From Anaerolineales bacterium UBA877 (GTDB lineage Bacteria > Chloroflexota > Anaerolineae > Anaerolineales > Villigracilaceae): DNA of 12,592 nucleotides. Shown here one piece after another: positions 1 to 5,813 of the stretch (positions are counted from its first letter, which is position 1; each line of letters opens with the position of its first letter). A program made the translations under genes and the position numbers. The notes beneath the pieces were generated by a model, which was given only the letters and a program-made list of their open reading frames with translations, searched no databases and was not told the DNA's origin. The stretch spans positions 2,118 to 14,709 of the forward strand of contig DBFP01000046.1 in assembly GCA_002294405.1 (NCBI GenBank), written 5' to 3'.

Positions 1-170
1 GTATGCATATTGATCCCAAGCTGTTTTGCATGTTTGCGCACCGAGGGAAGGCTGTCGCCGGGTTTCAACTGCCCGCTGGCGATCAGCCAGGTGATCTGAC
101 GATGCAGTTGTTCTGACAACTGTTCACCCAGCCGGGGATCAAGGGATATTTTTGGGGTTTTTTCTGCCAT
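1..170 (-). CDS. GntR-family transcriptional regulator, N-terminal part (runs off window)
   Basis: Read on the minus strand from ATG at 170. The 56 visible residues form a GntR-type winged helix-turn-helix. The family hallmark GQLKPGDSLPSVRKHAKQLG sits at about residues 33-52: a helix, then PGD, then the LPSVR recognition-helix region. GntR proteins are DNA-binding repressors or activators whose C-terminal domain senses a ligand. That domain lies outside the window, so the subfamily (YtrA, MocR, HutC, FadR) cannot be told. No clear Shine-Dalgarno precedes the ATG (TTGAACCTCA). The gene is divergent from the nucleoside phosphorylase and has a palindrome over its promoter, which suggests autoregulation. 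It may also act on the phosphorylase, but that is inference. Confidence 0.88.
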   Translation of the reverse strand, partial: MAEKTPKISLDPRLGEQLSEQLHRQITWLIASGQLKPGDSLPSVRKHAKQLGINMH

Positions 171-198
171 TGAGGTTCAAGTTTCTTGCCGAATAATT

Positions 199-216
199 GT
201 TATAGTATATTATAAC
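199..216. promoter_or_regulatory. Palindromic operator-like site over the GntR promoter
   Basis: GTTATA-GTATAT-TATAAC is an inverted repeat with perfect 6-base arms and a 6-base centre. It lies 29 bases upstream of the GntR start. On the minus strand the right arm contains TATAAT (214 to 209), a perfect -10 box, with only a poor -35 (TTACTT, 238 to 233) 18 bases further upstream. Dyad operators overlapping their own promoter are typical of GntR regulators. Binding by this regulator is inferred. Confidence 0.5.
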
Positions 217-383
217 AGTTAATAATAAAAGCAAGTAAACAATCAAGACTTGGATTGACCACCAGTCAAAATGATTATAGCGAAGGGATCTTGAGTGATT
301 TACTAAAGTCACAGAGGACCGCGGCCTGCGACCCGGGCCTCGGGTGAACCAATAAAAATCGGAGGGATCAAGACAAGGCAAGC

Positions 384-389
384 TATAAT
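384..389 (+). promoter_or_regulatory. -10 box for the phosphorylase transcript
   Basis: TATAAT matches the -10 consensus exactly and lies 15 bases before a short leader ORF and 73 bases before the nucleoside phosphorylase start. No convincing -35 is visible at 16-18 bases upstream, so the promoter may need an activator. Transcription would start near 396, almost on the AGGAG sequence of the leader ORF. Confidence 0.4.
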
Positions 390-403
390 TCATTCAGGAG
401 AGA

Positions 404-457
404 ATGATCGTTGCAGGATGGCATCCGCTTGGTGATCGTACTGCTGAACAGGAATAA
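404..457 (+). CDS. Possible 17-residue leader peptide overlapping the phosphorylase start
   Basis: The ORF has ATG at 404, an AGGAG sequence at 396-400 and the translation MIVAGWHPLGDRTAEQE. Its stop TAA (455-457) shares its last A with the ATG at 457, the classic ATAATG coupling arrangement. It could couple translation into the phosphorylase gene or be a chance ORF. The Shine-Dalgarno to start gap is short (3 bases). No similarity to any family is recognised, and it has no run of codons suggesting attenuation. Confidence 0.25.
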   Translation: MIVAGWHPLGDRTAEQE

Positions 458-1236
458 TGGAGCCTCTGATGAAAAAAGAAAAATACCCGATATTGGAATT
501 TGACGATACGCCGATTGCAAAGATCGAGCCATCTTTCTCCCATAAGAAAACCGCAGGGTATGAATCCTGTGTGATCCCCTTTTTCCGTGAAGTCCTTGAA
601 AAAAAGGAAAAGCAGGGATCGATCAGGGCTGTCCAGGCATTGAATTGTGAGACCCTGGATCTTCCGATCTATGAAATGGAGACCATGGGCAAAAAGGTGC
701 ATTTATTTCCGGGCTATGTTGGCGCTGCCGGCTCGGCTGCGTTCCTGGAAGAGCTGATCGCCCTGGGATTCACCAAATTCATAGTCTGCGGCGGCGCGGG
801 CGTGCTGAGGAAAGACATCGCCGTCGGGCACCTGATCATCCCAACATCCGCGGTACGGGATGAGGGTGTTTCCTATCATTATCTCCCCCCGGCGAGGGAG
901 GTCGAATGCAACCCGGAAGTGGTCGCAAAGATCGAGGCAGAGTTTAAGAGATCCGGTATCGATTATATAAAGGCTAAAACCTGGACCAGTGATTCGATTT
1001 ACCGGGAGACAGAGAAAAAGATCGAACTGCGAAAATCGGAAGGCTGTGTTACGGTGGAAATGGAAGCGGCGGCTTTTTTTGCCGTGGCCAAATTCAGGAA
1101 TGTAAAATTGGGCCAGATCCTCTACGGTGGGGATGACCTGAGCGCGGTTACGTGGGACAGCCGAAAGTGGCACAGCCGTGTGGATATCCGCGAAAACCTG
1201 GTGGATATTGCGATCAGGACCTGCATTTCATTATGA
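457..1236 (+). CDS. Nucleoside phosphorylase (PNP/UDP family)
   Basis: This 259-residue protein is the right size for the PNP_UDP_1 family, which splits nucleosides with phosphate into base and ribose-1-phosphate in the cytoplasm. Visible hallmarks are the glycine-rich GYVGAAGSAAFLEEL (87-100), GFTKFIVCGGAGVL (104-117), the DEGVSYHY segment (135-142), TSDS (177-180), the ribose-binding VTVEMEAAA (198-206) and GGDDLS (224-229), which should supply the base-contacting Asp. The sequence looks closer to the uridine-phosphorylase-like branch than to trimeric PNP, but base specificity cannot be read. Two starts are possible. ATG 457 has AGGA at 449-452. ATG 469 (MKKEKYPILEF) has GGAG at 459-462 with a 6-base gap and may fit homologues better. 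The ATG at 457 overlaps the stop of a short leader ORF. Confidence 0.88.
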   Translation: MEPLMKKEKYPILEFDDTPIAKIEPSFSHKKTAGYESCVIPFFREVLEKKEKQGSIRAVQALNCETLDLPIYEMETMGKKVHLFPGYVGAAGSAAFLEELIALGFTKFIVCGGAGVLRKDIAVGHLIIPTSAVRDEGVSYHYLPPAREVECNPEVVAKIEAEFKRSGIDYIKAKTWTSDSIYRETEKKIELRKSEGCVTVEMEAAAFFAVAKFRNVKLGQILYGGDDLSAVTWDSRKWHSRVDIRENLVDIAIRTCISL

Positions 1237-1710
1237 TGGGACCGGGGACATCCTCCTGAGGGGAGGAACCTGGGCCGGGAGGTGGGAAGATGAGCGAGCA
1301 AGCCCCATAACGCACATCTACGAAGCTGTGAACTATTAAAGAACATATTGTTTTTCCAGCCACCCTCTCGTCTGTATTATCCCTATATACAGTATTCCCT
1401 TGGGGGTATATTAACTTTAGAGTCTTTATTGTCTACATGGCGTACCAAAAAATATCCCTTGGGATTATTTAGTTTTCAGGAATGTGAGAGGAATTGTCTT
1501 GTTGATCACAAACAAAATAGACACTTCATAATTTTTATAATTAAGACAGTTGGAAGAACACGAGATGTTCATGGTCAATCCCATAGTCATCTTATTACTT
1601 TTTAATCTAATATCCTGTATACTCTGGTTCACAATCATGAGCAAGCGGTTTTTTTGCTAAATGTAGCTTCACTAAGCAGAATATACATTAAGCTCTCGGT
1701 TGTTAGAAAC
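1237..1710. other. Long AT-rich intergenic region
   Basis: No convincing gene was found. Just after the phosphorylase, TCCTCC and GGAGGA (1251-1256 / 1262-1267) form a 6-bp hairpin without a following T run, so it is only a weak terminator candidate. The rest, about 1330-1700, is clearly more AT-rich than its neighbours. The reading frame open over 1348-1605 has no Shine-Dalgarno or family resemblance. TATACT at 1618-1623 could be the -10 of the sigma-factor gene, with a poor -35 (TTACTT, 1595-1600) 17 bases upstream. TTCCCTTGGG near 1395 and ATCCCTTGGG near 1453 are near-identical 10-mers. Confidence 0.4.
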
Positions 1711-2274
1711 ATGAGTTCCCCCGAACCGACCACCTCCGAACTGGTAGGACAATGCCTGGCCGGGCAGCAGACTGCCTGGGAGGCTTTGCTCTCCCGTTAT
1801 GAGCGGCTGATTTATTACACTGCACTGCGAACCGGCATGACCACTGATGAGGCGGCCGACGTCTTTCAGGCAGTTTGCCTCATTTGGCTTGAAGAACTGG
1901 GCCGTTTGCGTGACCCCGAGCGGCTTGGCGCCTGGCTGGTCACGACCACACGACGCGAGTGCTGGGCGCGCCTGAAACGCAATCGAGTTGTCGAAGAGGA
2001 GGACCCCGAGATGTCGGTGGAGCGGGCGGCTGCCCCGGAAGAATCGCCGGAAGTTCTCGCCGCCCAGGCTGAGGATGCGAACGCCGTGCGGCTGGCGCTC
2101 CAGCAATTACCCGAACCTTGTCGCAAACTATTACAGCTATTTTTCTACGATCCAGACCAACTTTCGTATTCAGCCGTTGCACGCCGGCTAAAGATGCCCG
2201 CCAACAGCCTCGGTCCCACTCGGACTCGCTGTCTAAAAAAGCTGAGAGAAATTCTGAGGCAAGCCGGCTGGTAA
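1711..2274 (+). CDS. ECF-type RNA polymerase sigma factor
   Basis: The 187 residues are typical of a sigma-70 family, extracytoplasmic-function factor with only regions 2 and 4. Region 2 covers about residues 22-92 (WEALLSRYERLIYYTALR, then DEAADVFQAVCLIWLEEL, then LGAWLVTTTRRECWARLKR). An acidic linker follows at 93-122. Region 4 covers about 123-182, with QLPEPCRKLLQLFF and the helix-turn-helix LSYSAVARRLKM ending in GPTRTRCLKKLR. I chose ATG 1711 because the protein then begins just before the usual ECF N-terminus. The frame is open 19 codons further upstream, but only from a TTG and with atypical sequence. No clear ribosome site is visible. The next gene encodes its likely anti-sigma factor 48 bases downstream, so the pair is probably co-transcribed and activated by an envelope signal. 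Confidence 0.92.
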   Translation: MSSPEPTTSELVGQCLAGQQTAWEALLSRYERLIYYTALRTGMTTDEAADVFQAVCLIWLEELGRLRDPERLGAWLVTTTRRECWARLKRNRVVEEEDPEMSVERAAAPEESPEVLAAQAEDANAVRLALQQLPEPCRKLLQLFFYDPDQLSYSAVARRLKMPANSLGPTRTRCLKKLREILRQAGW

Positions 2275-2276
2275 CC

Positions 2277-2312
2277 ATGTACGAAATTCACCCTTTTTCG
2301 CCTCTTCTTATA
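2277..2312 (+). repeat. Two-block element, copy A (before the anti-sigma gene)
   Basis: ATGTACGAA (2277-2285), 13 bases, CGCCTCTT (2299-2306), then TTATA (2308-2312). The same blocks recur at 3380-3415 with a 12-base gap and the same 31-base offset from first block to TTATA. It begins two bases after the sigma-factor stop. It could be an alternative-sigma promoter pair or, since both copies start with an ATG reading MYE(I/L), a repeated short ORF start. Confidence 0.45.
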
Positions 2313-2322
2313 CGAAGGTTAT

Positions 2323-3333
2323 ATGCTTCCCACTAGTAGCCATTTTTCGCTGGATACCCTCACAGAGTTTGTAGATGGCCGCCTGCCTCCTAAGGCCTGG
2401 ACTGCCGTCTCAGCCCATTTAAATACCGGCTGCCCTGAGTGCTCGGAGCATGTGAATTTTCTTCGTCGCGTTCGGAGCGCGGGACAGACCGAATCCTGGC
2501 CCATTCCTCCACGCTCAGTTCATCGTCGTGCCGTTCAGGCTTTTCGCCCCACAGTCCGCCAATTACCGCTCCGGCTGCGGTCTGGTTTGAGACAAGTGCT
2601 CACCGCGGCGCTTGCCGTCGCGATTATTTTCATTGGGTTGATGTGGCTTGCGGCTCCAGCAGCAGCGTACGCCGCCTCCGTCAGAGAAGTCAGCGGGCAG
2701 GTTGAATTCCGACTTGGCGGTCAGACGGTTTGGCGATCGGCTGCCGCGGGGCAAAAGCTCCTGCCTGGCTCCGAAATTCGTACCTCCGCCCACAGTCAGA
2801 CTGCACTCGTCTTTCCGAACGGCGGACGACTGCAATTGAGCGAAAACACGCATGTCGTGTTGAATACCCTGACACACCTTAACAAACTATGGCAGATTGC
2901 ACTGCTCCAGGACGCCGGGCAAACTGACAGCCAGATCAATCCTCAGACCGGCCTTTATCTTCTTCAAACGCCGGCTGGCGATATCGCCGCAAGCGGAACC
3001 CGCTTTGGTGTACGCGTTGAGGCGGATGGCAAGACTTTTATCAATGTCCGCGAAGGGAGTGTGACGGCGACCACGGATGCTGGCATGACTAGTATTGAGG
3101 CAGGACAATCTGCGCAAATCACGCTTAATGCCATACCAATGGTCGCGTCTTCTACAACCACCGATGACACACCTACGATCATGGATCCAAACTCTCCAAC
3201 TGCCAGCGGAACCCAAACAAATCATTCCAGCGACACGCCTACCCAGACGCTACAGCCAACGCAGACTGAAGGCACTAATGAAGAGAACCAAGATTCTTCC
3301 AACTCTTCTGACGGAGACGGCCAACACCCATAA
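2323..3333 (+). CDS. Membrane anti-sigma factor with FecR domain
   Basis: The 336-residue protein is the expected partner of the upstream sigma factor. An N-terminal cytoplasmic part carries a zinc-finger-like anti-sigma motif, H32-x4-C37-x2-C40, one residue longer than the usual H-x3-C-x2-C. A single transmembrane helix (about 92-114) follows. Outside the membrane lies a FecR-type domain (about 119-265), with VREVSGQVEFRLGG, the LPGSEIRTSAHSQTALVFPNGGRLQL segment in the middle, and TPAGDIAASGTRFGVRVE and VREGSV near its end. Residues 275-336 are a Thr/Ser/Asn/Gln-rich, probably disordered tail. FecR domains are known to pass outer signals to a sigma factor. ATG 2323 has GAAGG at 2314-2318. 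No TonB receptor is nearby, so the signal is unknown. Confidence 0.85.
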   Translation: MLPTSSHFSLDTLTEFVDGRLPPKAWTAVSAHLNTGCPECSEHVNFLRRVRSAGQTESWPIPPRSVHRRAVQAFRPTVRQLPLRLRSGLRQVLTAALAVAIIFIGLMWLAAPAAAYAASVREVSGQVEFRLGGQTVWRSAAAGQKLLPGSEIRTSAHSQTALVFPNGGRLQLSENTHVVLNTLTHLNKLWQIALLQDAGQTDSQINPQTGLYLLQTPAGDIAASGTRFGVRVEADGKTFINVREGSVTATTDAGMTSIEAGQSAQITLNAIPMVASSTTTDDTPTIMDPNSPTASGTQTNHSSDTPTQTLQPTQTEGTNEENQDSSNSSDGDGQHP

Positions 3334-3379
3334 TTTAGTGATCTTGAGTGCGATAATGTACCCAATCCCAGTCACGGCG

Positions 3380-3415
3380 ATGTACGAACTTGGACCTGAA
3401 CGCCTCTTTTTTATA
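3380..3415 (+). repeat. Two-block element, copy B (before the acidic repeat gene)
   Basis: ATGTACGAA (3380-3388), 12 bases, CGCCTCTT (3401-3408), then TTATA (3411-3415), matching copy A at 2277-2312. It lies 98 bases before the start of the acidic repeat gene in a 144-base gap. From its ATG a 31-codon ORF (MYELGPERLFF at its start) runs to a TAA at 3473-3475, inside the ribosome-site region of the next gene. No Shine-Dalgarno precedes it, so a promoter or operator role is preferred. Confidence 0.45.
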
Positions 3416-3477
3416 TGTAACAGCTTGTTCGGTGGCTATCACAAGACCCGACAGGAACTTTACCAAAGGAGATAATT

Positions 3478-3915
3478 ATGAAACTGTCAAATCCATTTAT
3501 GTTCGTGTTGCGCATCACGATGGCTGGAATGATGTGCGTGGCGCTCCTCGGAGCCCTGCACCTGAGCAGGCATACAGCCTTGGCGGCTCCCGCCCATCAA
3601 ACCACTGGCCTGAACGAGGCAAACGAGAACGTAGAGGAGCAGGAGGGGCAGAACAACGACGTGAACGAAAGCATTGAGAACCAGCAAGGACAAGAGGGGC
3701 AAGATGAAATCGATGGGCAAAACAATGACGTGAACGAAAGCGTTGAGGACCAGCAAGGGCAAGAGGGGCAAGATGAAATTGATGGGCAGAACAACGACGT
3801 GAACGAAAGCATTGAAGAACAGCAAGGGCAAGAAGGGCAAAACGAAGAGGATGGACAAAATAACGACCTGAACGAGAGCGTCGACACGCAGCCGGACGCC
3901 GTCAGCACTCCTTAA
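3478..3915 (+). CDS. Secreted acidic tandem-repeat protein
   Basis: The 145-residue protein starts at ATG 3478 after a strong AAAGGAG (3466-3471, 6-base gap). Residues 1-37 look like a signal peptide: basic start, hydrophobic core around 14-27, and an ALAAPA cleavage region near 34-39. The mature part is almost all Gly, Gln, Asn, Asp, Glu, Val and Ser. It is built of a 23-residue unit, GQNNDVNESIENQQGQEGQ plus DEID, at 57-79, 80-102 and 103-125, with a 15-residue partial copy at 126-140. No cysteine, aromatic residue, LPXTG or other anchor is seen after the signal. It is probably exported and unfolded or ion-binding. Its position behind the sigma/anti-sigma pair suggests it is a target or partner. 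No known family is recognised. Confidence 0.75.
   Translation: MKLSNPFMFVLRITMAGMMCVALLGALHLSRHTALAAPAHQTTGLNEANENVEEQEGQNNDVNESIENQQGQEGQDEIDGQNNDVNESVEDQQGQEGQDEIDGQNNDVNESIEEQQGQEGQNEEDGQNNDLNESVDTQPDAVSTP
3646..3897 (+). repeat. 69-bp in-frame tandem repeat, 3.6 copies
   Basis: Units are 3646-3714, 3715-3783, 3784-3852 and the partial 3853-3897. The period is a multiple of three, so copy number can change without breaking the frame. Copies 1-3 differ mainly at third positions and at a few Asn/Asp/Glu and Ile/Val codons, which suggests expansion followed by selection on the protein. It is coding, not a CRISPR: there are no unique spacers. Confidence 0.9.
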
Positions 3916-3933
3916 CGTCAGAGTTAGATCCTG

Positions 3934-3967
3934 AATGGTAGGGCAAGGTAACCCTTGCCCTACCATT
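3934..3967. repeat. Perfect 15-bp palindrome with 4-base loop
   Basis: AATGGTAGGGCAAGG at 3934-3948 pairs with every base of 3953-3967 around the loop TAAC. It begins 19 bases after the acidic repeat gene and ends 41 bases before the lipoprotein start. No T run follows on either strand (plus side GCTTG, minus side CAGGATC). It could end or stabilise the upstream transcript. The GGTAGGGCAAGG / CCTTGCCCTACC form resembles dispersed REP-like palindromes found in many genomes, but only one copy is present here. Confidence 0.7.
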
Positions 3968-4007
3968 GCTTGTTTCAATACAAGACCATGATGGATGGAC
4001 AGTCCCG

Positions 4008-4718
4008 ATGAAAAATTCGAGCCTTCGCAGGATTCGGTTGAGGCTGACCGCTCTATGCCTAATAGGCACGGCGGTTATTCTCCAGGCTTGCGGCAGCGAG
4101 CTGCCGCCTGTTGTGCCCACCACCATTTCTCTGCCCGTGACCACGGCAGAGGCCGCGGCTTTGCCACAGGGCCAATTATTCGCCGATGACTTCAATAATC
4201 CACTCAGCGGCTGGGATGTGCGTCACGATACCGACGCCATCACCGACTACCAAAACGGCGAATTTGTGATTTTTGTCGGCAAGACCAACACTACTTTGTG
4301 GTCGATCCCCAATCACTACCTGACAGAGGTGAGTGTAGAAGTGGATGCACGCGAAGTGGCTGGTCCTGACGACAACTTGTTTGGCGTGATTTGCCGCTAC
4401 CAGGACGCCAACAACTTCTATCGCTTCGTGATCGCCGGCAATGGTTATGCAGGCATCACGAAGCGCGTCGGAGGTCAGGTTATTGTTATTTCCGGTCCCT
4501 TACTCACTCGCTCACCAGCCGTGATAAGAGGTCAGGCGAGCAACCATCTACATGCCATATGTCAGGGTTCCCAGTTGAGACTCTATGTAAATGACCAACT
4601 GGTTGCGCAAGCCACTGATAGTGACTTTCAGGGAGGCGATGTAGGGCTACTCGCTTCAACGGGCGATCACAAGGGTGTAGAAATTCATTTTACCCATTTT
4701 GTGGTTACCCAGCCGTAG
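4008..4718 (+). CDS. Lipoprotein with concanavalin/DUF1080-like beta-sandwich domain
   Basis: Starting at ATG 4008 gives 236 residues: a basic N-terminus (MKNSSLRRIRLRL), a hydrophobic stretch and the lipobox LQAC with Cys28. The longer frame from TTG 3966 starts inside the palindrome and is disfavoured. After a Pro/Thr-rich linker, residues about 57-236 show the pattern of concanavalin-like or 3-keto-disaccharide-hydrolase (DUF1080) folds: FADDFNNPLSGWDVRHD, then YQNGEFVIFV, then VSVEVDAREV, NNFYRFVIAGNGYAG, LRLYVNDQLVAQA and GGDVGLLAST. Such domains often bind carbohydrate or act as surface adhesins. No catalytic residues are obvious. It follows the acidic repeat gene on the same strand beyond a palindrome, so it may be the last gene of the sigma cluster or separately transcribed. 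Confidence 0.75.
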   Translation: MKNSSLRRIRLRLTALCLIGTAVILQACGSELPPVVPTTISLPVTTAEAAALPQGQLFADDFNNPLSGWDVRHDTDAITDYQNGEFVIFVGKTNTTLWSIPNHYLTEVSVEVDAREVAGPDDNLFGVICRYQDANNFYRFVIAGNGYAGITKRVGGQVIVISGPLLTRSPAVIRGQASNHLHAICQGSQLRLYVNDQLVAQATDSDFQGGDVGLLASTGDHKGVEIHFTHFVVTQP

Positions 4719-5039
4719 ATTTACCTTCTCCTATAAAAGGTCAAAAGAAGAAGAATAGACGAAAAAGAAATTCTAGACCATTTTGCCACATCCCCCATCA
4801 TCTATCCATACATTATGTACGTCAATCCTATAATTTTAAATCTATCATAGAAGAAATAGAGCCAGATCACCAGTTCTAGCTGCATGTGAGCCAAACGATT
4901 AAGCATCACTTCACGTGAGGATATAAATGAGATAAGAAATCTGACACATTGCGTCCATCGAAGCAACGATGACTCAGCACCTGGTAAGCCCGCCACAATC
5001 TTGACAATAGGTTGTTAAATATTAAGAGAGGAAAATTCC
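4719..5039. other. AT-rich gap before the DinB-like gene
   Basis: About 320 bases without a supportable gene. TTGACA at 5001-5006 is a perfect -35 match, but no acceptable -10 follows at 16-18 bases before the DinB start, so a promoter here is unproven. No classical terminator follows the lipoprotein gene. The minus-strand frame at 4802-4996 lacks a ribosome site and family resemblance. Confidence 0.4.
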
Positions 5040-5513
5040 ATGAATTCGAATATTGAGGAAGAACGCAAGCTCTTGGTGCAGTTGCTCGATCTGACACGAC
5101 GAGAGACACAATTGGCCCTCTCTGGCATCGATCCGGAACGTGTTGCCTACAACGACAACTCGACATGGCACGTCCGGGATGTAGTAGGACATCTCGGTGT
5201 ATGGAATATCGAAGCGGTACATTCGCTGCGAGCGCATGCCGAGGGCAGTGAGTACCACTGCATCGCAGAGGAGAAATATGATGATTACAATGGCTTGGCC
5301 GTCGATACGCGGCGCAATTGGAGTATCGAGCAGGTTTGGGCAGAGTATGAGACCTCATGCGACCAACTTAAGTTGCTCGTGGTGACAATGCCAGCCGAAA
5401 AATGGAATATTGAGATGTTATACCCTTGGAATGAGTGGGGTACTATCAGGAACTTGATCGAAGTGATGATGAAGCATGATGTCGGACATCGGGAGATCAT
5501 CCTGGCGGGCTGA
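5040..5513 (+). CDS. DinB/DfsB-like four-helix bundle protein
   Basis: The 157-residue protein has the size and motif layout of the DinB superfamily (DinB_2 / ClbS-DfsB-like): a first helix (EEERKLLVQLLDLTRRE), STWHVRDVVGHLGVWN with His51, and a last helix MMKHDVGHREII with His146 and His150. These three histidines match the family's metal-binding triad. Members include thiol-dependent transferases, isomerases and colibactin-resistance proteins. The exact reaction cannot be read. ATG 5040 has AGAGAGGA (5025-5032, 7-base gap). It stands alone, with intergenic DNA on both sides. Confidence 0.82.
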   Translation: MNSNIEEERKLLVQLLDLTRRETQLALSGIDPERVAYNDNSTWHVRDVVGHLGVWNIEAVHSLRAHAEGSEYHCIAEEKYDDYNGLAVDTRRNWSIEQVWAEYETSCDQLKLLVVTMPAEKWNIEMLYPWNEWGTIRNLIEVMMKHDVGHREIILAG

Positions 5514-5813
5514 CAAAGCCTGCGTTGGAAAGGTGGCAGCCATAGCACCCCTGCGCTTTGGTGGGCGATGGTCGCAGGCGACATCGATATTTTCATTCAC
5601 TTGGGAATCTGTTTCGTTCATAAACATGACATTTTTCTCCACCCCGCCCGCTCGAATGCGACCTTCGTGGCGAGTTTGCGTGTCGCGGAAAAGTAGCTCA
5701 AAGAGGGTAATGTAACAATTACTGTGGATCGAAATTGATATTCAATTCAACGGTTTGAAAGACGCCACTGCAGGGATTGTGCGACGACCGGAATCGTCGC
5801 CTCCAGATTAACC
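5514..5813. other. Gap between convergent genes with two hairpins
   Basis: No gene is supported. Just after the DinB stop, CAAAGC (5514-5519) pairs with GCTTTG (5555-5560), with inner GGTG/CACC (5532-5535 / 5546-5549). Before the end of the minus-strand gene, GCGACGA (5781-5787) pairs perfectly with TCGTCGC (5794-5800) around CCGGAA. Neither is followed by a clear T run. They may still mark transcript ends for the two converging genes. Confidence 0.4.

Noticed and set aside
1348..1605. 85-codon frame in the AT-rich gap before the sigma gene
   Set aside because: No ribosome site, no family resemblance, and intergenic-like composition.
1672..2278. Minus-strand frames opposite the sigma-factor gene
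   Set aside because: The plus strand has clear sigma regions 2 and 4; the minus frames show no motif and lack ribosome sites.
3095..3475. 126-codon frame overlapping the end of the anti-sigma gene
   Set aside because: Its first part is a shadow of the anti-sigma tail; only the short piece from ATG 3380 lies in intergenic DNA, and it is discussed as part of the repeated element.
3646..3897. Possible CRISPR array
   Set aside because: The 69-bp units are contiguous, in frame and without unique spacers.
3487..3978. Long minus-strand frames (163 and 103 codons) opposite the acidic repeat gene
   Set aside because: They are mirror translations of the 69-bp tandem repeat; the plus strand has the signal peptide and strong ribosome site.
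5001..5039. Promoter with TTGACA before the DinB-like gene
   Set aside because: No acceptable -10 hexamer lies at a working distance.
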